A stretch of DNA of 64,000 nt from an uncultured Lachnospiraceae bacterium (lineage in GTDB: Bacteria; Bacillota; Clostridia; Lachnospirales; Lachnospiraceae), in assembly GCA_902761585.1 (NCBI GenBank), contig CACWKX010000012.1:90758-154757 (forward strand), in the 5' to 3' direction. Each line of letters opens with the position of its first letter. Within the stretch, counting starts at the first letter, position 1. Both the position numbers and the translations under genes were made by a program. Below the pieces are notes generated by a model that saw only the letters and a program-made list of their open reading frames with translations, was not told the origin of the DNA and did no database searches. Positions 1 through 7,304 of the stretch are shown here, piece after piece.

Positions 1-525
1 CAGCGTCATATAATGCTCATTCACAGGGGTTACAATCAGCAGCTGATCCCGGCAGATCTCCCGGATGGTGAGCGCAGGATTGTCAGGGACTTCGCCTACG
101 ACCGAAAAATCGACTGTTCCATCGAGAACCTGACTGACCGCGGTATGAGAATCAGATTGCAGGACACGGAAGAAACAGCCGGCATTTTCACTGCGGTACC
201 CAGACAGAATTGGCGGAAGCAGGTAGGAGGAAGGGATTGTAGATGCGCCGAGCGTGATCATCTGTCCCATAGAGTCTGAGAGCTTTTCCAGGGCAGTCTG
301 TTCCAGCTCCAGCATGCGGAGGGCGTAGCTGTAAAAAAGCTCCCCCTTCTCGGTCAGAGTTACCCGCTTTGTTGTCCTTTCCAGCAGATCCACGCCAAGC
401 TCTCTTTCCAAAGCCCTGATCTGGGTGCTGACCGCCGGCTGAGACAAATGAACGCGGTTTGCCGCTTCAGTGAACTGCCGCAGCCGCGCAACCTCCACAA
501 AACTTCGAAGCTGTTTCATGTCCAT
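1..525 (-). CDS. LysR-family transcriptional regulator (C-terminus beyond window)
   Basis: Reading the minus strand from an ATG at 525 gives an open frame of 175 codons that runs off the window's left edge. AGGAGG lies 9 bases before the start. Residues 1-60 are a LysR winged helix-turn-helix (LSQPAVSTQIRALERELG, then LLERT), followed by a linker helix and the first part of the periplasmic-binding-like effector domain (ITLGASTIPSSYLLP). It is divergent from the C_GCAxxG_C_C gene at 723, and such regulators usually control the divergent gene, so that pair is the inferred target. The effector is unknown. A second in-frame ATG (519) is a less likely start. Family call is firm; the remaining domain is outside the window. 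Confidence 0.9.
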   Translation of the reverse strand, partial: MDMKQLRSFVEVARLRQFTEAANRVHLSQPAVSTQIRALERELGVDLLERTTKRVTLTEKGELFYSYALRMLELEQTALEKLSDSMGQMITLGASTIPSSYLLPPILSGYRSENAGCFFRVLQSDSHTAVSQVLDGTVDFSVVGEVPDNPALTIREICRDQLLIVTPVNEHYMTL

Positions 526-608
526 CGTGCCTGTCCTCCTGTCCGGGTATTCTGTCTGAATAAAAATCTGAACGAATCGTCAATTAATAAAGAATAATTA
601 TAAATATT

Positions 609-626
609 ATAATAAAAATTTATTAT
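609..626. promoter_or_regulatory. AT-rich palindrome between LysR gene and divergent operon
   Basis: ATAATAAA and TTTATTAT form 8-base arms around a 2-base centre in the 197-base divergent intergenic region. It lies just upstream of the extended -10 for the rightward genes. It could be a regulator site or simply an AT-rich UP-like element; the very high local AT content makes chance palindromes likely. Confidence 0.3.
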
Positions 627-630
627 TTGA

Positions 631-659
631 TAAATGCCTTCCAAATATTTTGATACAAT
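631..659 (+). promoter_or_regulatory. Extended -10 promoter for the C_GCAxxG_C_C / TDT operon
   Basis: TGATACAAT at 651-659 is an extended -10 (TGn plus TACAAT). The -35 position (631-636) is a poor match, as expected for extended -10 promoters. The predicted transcript starts about 55 bases before the ATG at 723, which has GGGAGGG 8 bases upstream. Confidence 0.45.
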
Positions 660-722
660 GAAATAAAATCAGATGACTGAACAAGTAAAACAAAGCAATC
701 AATCTAAGGGAGGGATTTTCAG

Positions 723-1265
723 ATGGTGGAGTATCATGCAGTAAAAGTCAGTCCGAAGGCCGTACAGAAGCATGCAGAGGATTTGTACAGAGGCGGGTAT
801 TTCTGCTGCGAGGCTGTAATGGCCGCAATCCGCAGTGATTTTGAGGTGAATGTTCCGGAGGAGGTTATCGCGATGGCATCCGGGATGGCAGTCGGTGCAG
901 GGCGCTCAGGCTGTATGTGCGGTGCGCTGAATGGCGGCATTCTGGCGCTCGGCATGTTCTTCGGACGGACGGAGCAGAACGGGCCGAAGGATCCGAAGGT
1001 CAACCACTGTATGGCACTGACGCATGAGTTGCACGACTGGTTCCGTGAGGCAACTGCGAAGCATGCCGTGTGCTGCAGGGTTCTGACGAGAGGATTCGAC
1101 ATGGGCTGCGGTGAACACAAGGAGCAGTGCATCGCGTTCACTGGGTTGTGCGCAGGAAAGGTTGCAGAGATACTGTGCCGGGAACTTGGCGTCGAGGACA
1201 CAGATGACGAGCCGGTCAAAGGGCTCGACAAGCCGTACCTGCCTCCGAAGAAGGAGGAAGAGTGA
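723..1265 (+). CDS. C_GCAxxG_C_C family redox-type protein
   Basis: A 180-residue soluble protein with the Cys pattern of the C_GCAxxG_C_C family (proposed redox-active proteins often encoded beside transporters or oxidoreductases): CC at 28-29, GCMCGALNGG around 63-72, then further Cys at roughly 100, 119-120, 131 and 138. The number and spacing of Cys suggest metal or disulfide chemistry, but no reaction is established. GGGAGGG precedes the ATG. The stop overlaps the start of the TDT transporter gene (TGATG), so the two are translationally coupled and probably act together. Its C-terminal tail is Lys/Glu-rich. Confidence 0.8.
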   Translation: MVEYHAVKVSPKAVQKHAEDLYRGGYFCCEAVMAAIRSDFEVNVPEEVIAMASGMAVGAGRSGCMCGALNGGILALGMFFGRTEQNGPKDPKVNHCMALTHELHDWFREATAKHAVCCRVLTRGFDMGCGEHKEQCIAFTGLCAGKVAEILCRELGVEDTDDEPVKGLDKPYLPPKKEEE

Positions 1266-2197
1266 TGAAAAAGTGGTGTCAGAGAATTCCGCTACCTCTC
1301 TCGGGTGTGATGCTGGGGATGGCTGCTCTCGGAAATCTGCTGCAGAGCACCTCGGAAGTGCTTCGCACAATCTGTGGCTGGCTGGCGTTCGGCATGCTGG
1401 TGCTGCTTCTCCTAAGGCTGGTCTTCTGTCCTGATCAGATGAAGGCAGACATGAAGAATCCTGTTCTTGCCGGAATCAGCGGGACCTTTCCAATGGGACT
1501 GATGCTGCTGTCGGTCTACGCAAAGCCTTTTATCGGGAAGGCCGCTTTTATAATCTGGACGCTTGCCATCGCCCTGCATATTGCGCTGATCATCTATTTT
1601 ACGGTCACCTTCATCTTTCATCTGAAGCTGAAGGATGTATTTACTGTGTACTATATTGTCTATGTCGGAATTGTCGTTGCGTCTGTTACAGCACCGGCTT
1701 ACAATGCCGCTGCATTCGGAAATGGAGCATTCTGGTTCGGATTCATCTGCTTCCTGTTTCTGTTTGTTCTGGTAACCGTGCGGTACATCCGCATTCCGGT
1801 TCCGGAGCCGGCCCGTTCTCTGGCGGTGATCTATGCCGCACCGCTCAGCCTCTGTGTGGCCGGATATGTCCAGAGCGGGACGCCGAAGTCCTATCCGTTT
1901 CTGATGGCAATGGCAGTTGGTGCCAATCTGATCTATCTGGCAGCACTGGTTCAGGCAGTTCGGTGTCTGAAGCTTCCGTTTTATCCAAGCTGCGCAGCCT
2001 TCACGTTCCCGCTGGTCATTACAGCCATTGCGACGAAGCAGACGATGATGTGCGCGGCAAAGATGGGACATCCACTGCCCGTGCTTCGGCCGATCGTTGT
2101 GGCGGAGACTGTCATCGCAGCCGCGTTTGTCGTGTATGTGTTCTGCCGCTATATGGCGGTGATCTTCCGGCCACTTTCCAAATCTGAGAAATCCTGA
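1265..2197 (+). CDS. TDT (tellurite-resistance/dicarboxylate, SLAC1-fold) family transporter
   Basis: About 310 residues with close to ten hydrophobic segments, the size and layout of the TDT/SLAC1 fold. Recognisable stretches are PLPLSGVMLGMAALGN at the N-terminus, typical of bacterial TDT proteins, and PFYPSCAAFTFPLVI near residue 240. Members export or import anions, dicarboxylates or sulfite; the substrate here is unknown. ATG 1265 overlaps the upstream stop and has AAGGAGG 7 bases before it; a GTG at 1262 is possible but less well placed. Coupling to a Cys-rich redox protein hints at a sulfur or metalloid anion, which is inference only. Confidence 0.8.
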   Translation: MKKWCQRIPLPLSGVMLGMAALGNLLQSTSEVLRTICGWLAFGMLVLLLLRLVFCPDQMKADMKNPVLAGISGTFPMGLMLLSVYAKPFIGKAAFIIWTLAIALHIALIIYFTVTFIFHLKLKDVFTVYYIVYVGIVVASVTAPAYNAAAFGNGAFWFGFICFLFLFVLVTVRYIRIPVPEPARSLAVIYAAPLSLCVAGYVQSGTPKSYPFLMAMAVGANLIYLAALVQAVRCLKLPFYPSCAAFTFPLVITAIATKQTMMCAAKMGHPLPVLRPIVVAETVIAAAFVVYVFCRYMAVIFRPLSKSEKS

Positions 2198-2295
2198 ATG
2201 GCCCTGAAAGATCTGCCAGTGATTCTGCAAAGCCGGCAGTCAGACTGAGGGGTCAAAGCACGAGCAGGCGGTATACTCAGGACAGACATTTCTAT

Positions 2296-2350
2296 ATAGC
2301 CAGGAATGGTTCCGTGCGTGATCAACGGCACACGGACCGTTCCTGGCTAT
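2296..2350. terminator. Long near-perfect hairpin after the TDT gene (terminator-like, no U-tract)
   Basis: Arms at 2296-2316 and 2331-2350 (ATAGCCAGGAA...CGGACCGTTCC...GGCTAT) pair over about 20 bases with one mismatch and one bulge, around a 14-base loop. No T-run follows on either strand, so it is not a textbook intrinsic terminator. It may be a processed terminator, an mRNA 3' stabiliser, or a short mobile palindrome. Confidence 0.5.
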
Positions 2351-2398
2351 TTGCTGTCTGAATACGGATATCCCATGACAGATGTTTTTTGGAAATGC

Positions 2399-2427
2399 TT
2401 GACAGGAGGGAATGTATCACCTAAACT
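2399..2427 (+). promoter_or_regulatory. Promoter of the tetR operon (TTGACA-17-TAAACT)
   Basis: TTGACA at 2399-2404 and TAAACT at 2422-2427 are separated by exactly 17 bases. The -10 overlaps the operator-like palindrome, the standard arrangement for an autorepressed TetR gene. Confidence 0.7.
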
Positions 2428-2441
2428 GAACAACGTTCAGT
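2425..2441. promoter_or_regulatory. TetR-type operator palindrome
   Basis: ACTGAAC-AAC-GTTCAGT is a perfect inverted repeat with 7-base arms and a 3-base centre, overlapping the -10 and ending 13 bases before the tetR start codon. Size and position fit autoregulation by the TetR-family protein encoded directly downstream. Confidence 0.75.
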
Positions 2442-2454
2442 ATGAGGAGCTGCG

Positions 2455-3135
2455 ATGAATACGATTGTCACATCAAGAGAAGAGATTCTGAAAGCGAGCC
2501 GGAAGCTTGCGATGGAAAAAGGCTGGAAGGCTGTCAGTATCCGTTCTGTTGCGGCGGCCTGCGGGGTTTCGGTCGGGTCGATCTACTATTACTTCCCGTC
2601 CAAGACGGCGCTTCTGACCGACACAGTAGAGAGCGTCTGGTATGAAATCTTCCATGAGCCGGGTGATCCTTCAGTGTTTGAGAATACAGAGCGCTGTGTC
2701 AGATGGGTATATGCGCGGATGGAGGCTGGAAGCAGAGAATACCCGGAGTTTTTTACGCTCCATTCGCTGGGCTTCATGCAGGAAAAAAAGGCTGAGAAGA
2801 CAGAAGAAGCGGCTGGAGCAGGCTTGGGCGGGAAGACAGAGGAAGCAGCTGGAGCAGGCTTGGGCTTGGGCGGGAAGGCAGAGGAAGCGGCTGGTACGGC
2901 TGACAGCGGAAAGACAGCGGGAACCGAGAGGATGCATCAGACCTGGCTGCATATTCAGGATGGATTCTGTCAGGTACTGAAGCAAGACAGGAAGGTGCGA
3001 AGAGATGCATTTTCCAGCCGGTTTACAGCGGAGCAGTTCGCAGGAATTCTGTTTTCCCTGATGTTCGCGGCACTGGTGAGGAAAGACTACAATCCGGAAC
3101 CGGTTCTTGAAGTGGTCCGGAGAACATTGTACTGA
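2455..3135 (+). CDS. TetR/AcrR-family transcriptional regulator with internal Ala/Gly/Glu repeat
   Basis: 226 residues; GAGGAG lies 6 bases before the ATG. Residues 8-55 are a TetR helix-turn-helix (WKAVSIRSVAAACGVSVGSIYYYFPSKTALL). The ligand-binding half carries an unusual low-complexity insert at about residues 113-162, made of imperfect repeats of KTEEAAGAGLGG encoded by a DNA tandem repeat (2800-2895). The helical fold resumes afterwards (WLHIQDGFCQVL...FAGILFSLMFAALV). It probably represses itself and the two membrane genes downstream. The ligand is unknown. Confidence 0.9.
   Translation: MNTIVTSREEILKASRKLAMEKGWKAVSIRSVAAACGVSVGSIYYYFPSKTALLTDTVESVWYEIFHEPGDPSVFENTERCVRWVYARMEAGSREYPEFFTLHSLGFMQEKKAEKTEEAAGAGLGGKTEEAAGAGLGLGGKAEEAAGTADSGKTAGTERMHQTWLHIQDGFCQVLKQDRKVRRDAFSSRFTAEQFAGILFSLMFAALVRKDYNPEPVLEVVRRTLY
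2800..2895 (+). repeat. Imperfect in-frame tandem repeat inside the tetR gene
   Basis: Three copies: 36 bases at 2800-2835, 42 bases at 2836-2877 (longer by an internal TGGGCT duplication) and a partial copy at 2878-2895. All lengths are multiples of 3, so the frame is kept. The core is CAGAGGAAGC followed by GGCTGGAGCAGGCTTGGGC. This is typical of slippage expansion and could vary between strains. Confidence 0.85.
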
Positions 3136-3153
3136 AGAAAAGGAGAGGTTGCG

Positions 3154-3822
3154 ATGCAGGCAGTAATGGAAACGACATTTGATCTCGTTTATCTGATTTC
3201 AGTCATCACCATCGGGATTCTGATGCTCAGAGCGAGCAGTGGGAAAAGCAGACAGTTCACAATTTTTGGGTGGATGGCCATCATCCTTGGCGGAGGCGAT
3301 TCCTTCCATCTGATTCCGCGGGTGATCGCACTTTGCACGACCGGACTTGACCACTATACGGCTGTTCTGGGCGTCGGAAAGGTAGTCACATCTGTGACGA
3401 TGACGATCTTCTATGTTCTGCTCTACTATGTGTGGTGGGAGCGTTATCAGATCAGGCAGCACAGGAGCCTGACAGGGATCGTATATCTTCTGGCCGCGGC
3501 GAGGATCGTACTCTGCCTTCTGCCGCAGAACCAGTGGACAGCGGAAAATCCGCCTGAAGGCTGGGGGATCTGGCGGAATATCCCATTTGCCCTGCTCGGT
3601 GTGGTTGTCATCATCCTGTTCTTCCGAAGCGCAAGGGGGAGACAGGATCTTTCGTTCCGCCATTTGTGGCTGACGATCGTGCTGAGCTTCGGCTTCTACA
3701 TCCCGGTTGTCCTGTTTGCATCAAGAATACCGCTGATGGGTATGCTGATGATCCCGAAGACCTGCGCTTATATGTGGACCGTGCTGATCGGATATAAGGC
3801 AATGAGAAAGGAGATCAAATAA
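3154..3822 (+). CDS. Conserved hypothetical integral membrane protein
   Basis: 222 residues with about six or seven hydrophobic segments and no recognised catalytic motif. It has conserved-looking intramembrane charged or polar spots (GGGDSFHLIPR around 47-57, YYVWWERYQIRQHR near 90-103). GGAGAG lies 8 bases before the ATG. It starts 18 bases after tetR and ends 1 base before the next membrane gene, so the three form one operon. I do not recognise a named family with confidence. Regulation by the upstream TetR protein suggests a stress- or drug-linked membrane function. Confidence 0.7.
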   Translation: MQAVMETTFDLVYLISVITIGILMLRASSGKSRQFTIFGWMAIILGGGDSFHLIPRVIALCTTGLDHYTAVLGVGKVVTSVTMTIFYVLLYYVWWERYQIRQHRSLTGIVYLLAAARIVLCLLPQNQWTAENPPEGWGIWRNIPFALLGVVVIILFFRSARGRQDLSFRHLWLTIVLSFGFYIPVVLFASRIPLMGMLMIPKTCAYMWTVLIGYKAMRKEIK

Positions 3823-3823
3823 G

Positions 3824-4246
3824 ATGGAGAACCTGAAGAGATATATCCATACAGCGATTTTCTACGCTTTGATGGCGATGGCGGGCGGCGTGTTCTACCG
3901 GGAGTTTACGAAGTACAATCACTATTCTGGAAGGACAACCCTGGCTTTCGTCCATACCCATTATTTCATCCTGGGGATGCTGTTCTTCCTGCTCCTGATG
4001 GTACTTGAGAAGAGTTTTTCGTTCACAGACCAAAGGACCAGACGCGTACTGGCAGCCTATCATGTGGGACTGAATCTGACAGTCGTGATGTTGACTGCAC
4101 GCGGCATTCTGCAGGTGAAGGAAGCTTCTGTTTCTTCTGCTGTGAATGCCGCAGTCTCCGGGATGGCAGGAATCGGTCATATCGTATTGTGCGTCTCCCT
4201 GATTCTGCTCCTTCTGAGAATCCGGAAGTGTATTTACGCTCAGTGA
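3824..4246 (+). CDS. DUF2871-like small membrane protein
   Basis: 140 residues with four predicted transmembrane helices. HTHYFILGMLFFLLLMVLEK near residues 44-63 and the N-terminal AIFYALMAMAGGVFYREFTK fit the DUF2871 family, whose function is unknown. AAAGGAG lies about 11 bases before the ATG inside the end of the preceding gene, and the intergenic distance is 1 base. It is the last gene of the TetR-controlled operon and converges with the MATE gene. Confidence 0.7.
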   Translation: MENLKRYIHTAIFYALMAMAGGVFYREFTKYNHYSGRTTLAFVHTHYFILGMLFFLLLMVLEKSFSFTDQRTRRVLAAYHVGLNLTVVMLTARGILQVKEASVSSAVNAAVSGMAGIGHIVLCVSLILLLLRIRKCIYAQ

Positions 4247-4351
4247 TGCTGATGCAGTGGAGCTGAAGCACCTGCATGGATACATCCGGCAGCCAAGGGC
4301 TGAAGTCACACAGCTGCAGTGTGGAGCGGGGAACTGAAGCTTTCTGCAAGG

Positions 4352-5797
4352 CTAGTCATGTATGCGGGGGTATGTGCAGATGGTTTCCTGTGTGAAAGAT
4401 CTTTTTTCAGCTGCTTTCTCCAGATGATGGATCTCGGATGAGACAAACAGAAAGCCTGCTACAGCAGCAATCACATCCGAGATGACAGCAGCCCAGAGCA
4501 TGGTCACAATACTTTTTGATACGGCTGCGATCACGATGGATGCAGGGACAAATATGATCACATCTCTCAAGAGCGCCAGAATCGTGGACTTTACACTATT
4601 CCCGGCCGCCTGGAGGATGATGGCGGCTGATTTAATATAGCAGGTCAGGATAATGCCGCCGAGGAAGATGCGGATGCATAACCTGGCATATTCCATATAC
4701 TCGACGGTATTGTGGCTGCCAAACAGGGAGATGACAAGATCCGGAGCCAGTTCAAAGATCAAAAAGGCAATGACGCCGACGCCGATCACAAGCTTTGTGA
4801 TGGACTGCACGGTTTTCTTGACTCTTTGGACATTGCCGGAGCCGATATTGTAGCCGATGATCGGCTGACCGCCCAGGCTGATGCCGATCACAATCGACAC
4901 GACAATTCCGAAGACTTTCATGACGATGCCAACCACTGCCAGCGGGATCACTGCGCCGAAGGCTTTGCCTGTGCTTGCATAGGTCTGATAGCCATACCTT
5001 GTCAGCAGATTATTGTTGACAGCAATAATCACAACGATTGACAGCTGGACGATCAGCGATGCCATCCCAGTCTGGATGATGTTTTTGACCGTCGAAGCCT
5101 GCAGACCGACAGATTCCCGGGCGATCCTGAAATTTTTTGCTTTTCCCAGGTACACAACGCTCATTGCAAACGTGATGACCTGACCGATTACCGTCGCGAT
5201 AGCGGCTCCCTTCACTCCAAGTCCAAGCGGAAAGATGAATACTGGATCCAGGACCAGGTTCGCCAGAGCGCCGGCCAGCGTGCACACCATGGCATACCGG
5301 GGAGAACCGTCTGCCCGGATTGCACCATTGAGCCCCTGCCCGATCATGTAGCAGGGAATTCCCATGCATATGATATGATAGTAATCATTCGCGTACTGGT
5401 AACACTCTGCTTCCTCAGGATCCCCACCGAACAGAGCCAGAATCTGAGGCTGGAAGAGAAATCCAATCAGACACATTACCAGGGCGGAAACGATCAGCAC
5501 GATCAAACCATTCCCGATGATCCGGTCCGCCTTTTTTTTGTTTCCCATGCCGAGTGCAATACTGAATTGAGCTGCAGCGCCATCCCCGACCAGCAGGGCG
5601 ATACCAAGGGCAAACACAGTAAACGGATAGACAATATTTGTTGCCGCGTTGCCGTAAGCCCCCGCCGGACTCCAGCCTATGAATATCTGATCGACGATAT
5701 TGTACAGCGCTGCGACAACCATACTGATAACACAGGGAACAGAAAACCGTCTGATCAGGGTTCCAATTTTTTCGTGTCCAAGGTCCAGTTCCTTCAT
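4352..5797 (-). CDS. MATE-family multidrug/Na+ antiporter
   Basis: 481 residues with twelve hydrophobic segments in two related halves. The start is typical of Firmicute MATE proteins (KIGTLIRRFSVPCVISMVV, YNIVDQIFIGW, LVGDGAAAQFSIALG). Such proteins export cationic drugs, dyes or metabolites using Na+ or H+ gradients. The start is set at 5797, where AAAGGAG lies 7 bases upstream; an ATG at 5821 would lack a ribosome-binding site. A strong hairpin sits in the 5' leader (5826-5867), so expression may be attenuated. Confidence 0.9.
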   Translation of the reverse strand: MKELDLGHEKIGTLIRRFSVPCVISMVVAALYNIVDQIFIGWSPAGAYGNAATNIVYPFTVFALGIALLVGDGAAAQFSIALGMGNKKKADRIIGNGLIVLIVSALVMCLIGFLFQPQILALFGGDPEEAECYQYANDYYHIICMGIPCYMIGQGLNGAIRADGSPRYAMVCTLAGALANLVLDPVFIFPLGLGVKGAAIATVIGQVITFAMSVVYLGKAKNFRIARESVGLQASTVKNIIQTGMASLIVQLSIVVIIAVNNNLLTRYGYQTYASTGKAFGAVIPLAVVGIVMKVFGIVVSIVIGISLGGQPIIGYNIGSGNVQRVKKTVQSITKLVIGVGVIAFLIFELAPDLVISLFGSHNTVEYMEYARLCIRIFLGGIILTCYIKSAAIILQAAGNSVKSTILALLRDVIIFVPASIVIAAVSKSIVTMLWAAVISDVIAAVAGFLFVSSEIHHLEKAAEKRSFTQETICTYPRIHD

Positions 5798-5825
5798 CTT
5801 TATCACTCCTTTGAAGACCAAAAAC

Positions 5826-5867
5826 AGCCAGAAGCGTAAGTCCGTAACTGGACTTACGCTTCTGGCT
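5826..5867 (-). promoter_or_regulatory. Perfect 18-bp stem-loop with T-run in the MATE leader (attenuator-like)
   Basis: Arms AGCCAGAAGCGTAAGTCC (5826-5843) and its exact complement (5850-5867) enclose a 6-base loop. On the minus strand the stem is followed by GTTTTTGG, so it resembles an intrinsic terminator. It lies between the small ORF at 5920 and the MATE start at 5797: it may end the small-ORF transcript, attenuate the MATE gene, or both. Confidence 0.7.
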
Positions 5868-5919
5868 GCTCATTACGCGGATGATTTTATCACATTTGTC
5901 TGGGGCATGTAAGCGTTTT

Positions 5920-6072
5920 TTACCTGCGGAATGCTTTCCCGTACGTGTCTGTATCTTTCAGAAGAATCAACATCAGGATGGACGGACCGGCAATGACACC
6001 AGGCGTCATTCCTTCGACAAACATCTTAAAGGCGCCGCCGATGAATCCCCCAAATGCTTTTCTGTTATTCAT
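5920..6072 (-). CDS. Small hypothetical protein (50 aa) with one hydrophobic segment
   Basis: The frame begins at an ATG with AAGGAG 8 bases upstream and encodes MNNRKAFGGFIGGAFKMF and then GMTPGVIAGPSILMLILL, a Gly-rich amphipathic part plus one hydrophobic stretch. It ends KDTDTYGKAFRR. It sits divergently from the ars operon and upstream of the MATE gene on the same strand. A promoter-like TTGTCA-17-TTTAAT lies upstream on the minus strand (about 6147-6175). No family is recognised. The good ribosome-binding site is the main reason to believe it. Confidence 0.5.
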   Translation of the reverse strand: MNNRKAFGGFIGGAFKMFVEGMTPGVIAGPSILMLILLKDTDTYGKAFRR

Positions 6073-6164
6073 GCGGAAATCTCCTTCTGGTATAAGACGG
6101 GAATCTGGGCGACTTCGCAACCAGCCATGACACCGCCAACGTATCAGATTAAAAGGCGGTCTTA

Positions 6165-6225
6165 TCACATTGACAAGTAAGAATGTGAGAACTATAATCT
6201 TTCACATAGATGAATACGAATGTGA
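6165..6225. promoter_or_regulatory. Four alternating half-sites over the ars promoter (candidate ArsR operators)
   Basis: TCACAT (6165), ATGTGA (6183), TCACAT (6202) and ATGTGA (6220) alternate in orientation with start-to-start spacings of 18, 19 and 18 bases. They flank or straddle the -35, the spacer, the region after the -10 and the leader. Neighbouring copies form inverted repeats of the kind bound by dimeric ArsR/SmtB repressors; the ArsR encoded in this operon is the obvious candidate ligand. Confidence 0.65.
6170..6198 (+). promoter_or_regulatory. Consensus promoter of the arsenic operon (TTGACA-17-TATAAT)
   Basis: TTGACA at 6170-6175, exactly 17 bases, TATAAT at 6193-6198: a perfect sigma-A promoter. 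The start codon follows 36 bases after the -10, with GAGGGG as ribosome-binding site. Such strength implies tight repression when inducer is absent, matching the half-site array around it. Confidence 0.85.
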
Positions 6226-6234
6226 GGGGATCGT

Positions 6235-7239
6235 ATGGGGAATTTGATTCAGAACGAAATCCTGGGGCTGAAGTGGCTGAACCGGCTGGTTGGCCGTGCA
6301 CTATCAGCCATGGGACTGGACTTGTCCGGAAGAGTCGGCGGAAGCATCCAGTTTTTTTTCTATGATGTCATCAAAATTACAATCCTGCTCTGTGTGCTGA
6401 TCTTTGTGATTTCGTACATACAGAGCTTTTTCCCGCCGGAGCGGAGCAGGCAGATCATGGGAAGGTTTCATGGAATCTGGGCCAACCTGATCGGGGCACT
6501 GCTCGGGACGGTGACGCCGTTTTGCTCCTGCTCCTCGATCCCGATCTTCATGGGATTTACCAGTGCAGGCCTTCCGCTCGGTGTGACATTCTCATTCCTG
6601 ATCTCCTCTCCGATGGTGGATCTTGGGAGTCTTGTCCTTCTGATGGGCATCTTCGGGTATCGGATTGCTCTTGTCTATGTGGCTGCAGGGCTGCTGATTG
6701 CGGTATGCGGAGGGACGCTGATCGAACATATGCATATGGAGGATCAGGTTGAGGACTTTATCCGGAATGCAAGCTCGGGAGTAGACATTACAGCTCCGGA
6801 TCTGACCATCCGGGACAGAATGATCTATGCGCGGGATCAGGTTGCATCGACGCTCCGTAAGGTTTTTCCGTATATCCTCCTCGGAGTCGGCATTGGCGCG
6901 GTGATCCACAACTGGATTCCGCAGCATGTGGTCGAGACTGTCCTGGGCAGCAGAAATCCCTTCGGTGTGATTCTGGCAACACTGGTCGGTGTTCCGATGT
7001 ATGCGGATATTTTTGGGACTATCCCTGTGGCGGAGGCGCTTCTGCCTAAGGGCGCGCTGCTCGGAACCGTGCTCAGCTTTATGATGGCGGTCACAACCCT
7101 GAGTCTTCCATCGCTAATCATGTTGAGAAAGGCCATCAAACCGAAGCTGCTTACAGTGTTTATTGTCATATGTATTGCCGGAATCATCATCGTCGGGTAT
7201 GGATTCAATCTGTTTCAGGGCGTACTGACAGGGATCTGA
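6235..7239 (+). CDS. ArsP/UPF0718-type permease (DUF318)
   Basis: 334 residues with eight or more transmembrane helices. The central TPFCSCSSIPIFMGFTSAG motif (about residues 94-112) is the hallmark of permease family PF03773, which includes ArsP, an exporter of trivalent organoarsenicals. A second conserved stretch is VPMYADIFGTIPVAEALLPKG near residues 248-268. It is the first gene of an operon with arsR, acr3, a thioredoxin-like gene and arsC, so an arsenical substrate is likely. Because Acr3 downstream is broken, this may be the operon's only working exporter (inference). Confidence 0.85.
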   Translation: MGNLIQNEILGLKWLNRLVGRALSAMGLDLSGRVGGSIQFFFYDVIKITILLCVLIFVISYIQSFFPPERSRQIMGRFHGIWANLIGALLGTVTPFCSCSSIPIFMGFTSAGLPLGVTFSFLISSPMVDLGSLVLLMGIFGYRIALVYVAAGLLIAVCGGTLIEHMHMEDQVEDFIRNASSGVDITAPDLTIRDRMIYARDQVASTLRKVFPYILLGVGIGAVIHNWIPQHVVETVLGSRNPFGVILATLVGVPMYADIFGTIPVAEALLPKGALLGTVLSFMMAVTTLSLPSLIMLRKAIKPKLLTVFIVICIAGIIIVGYGFNLFQGVLTGI

Positions 7240-7304
7240 TCCTGCGGCAAAGGGAAATGACGCAAGGGGAGACAGGCAGCCAGAAAATAAGGAGGTAAGC
7301 GTAT

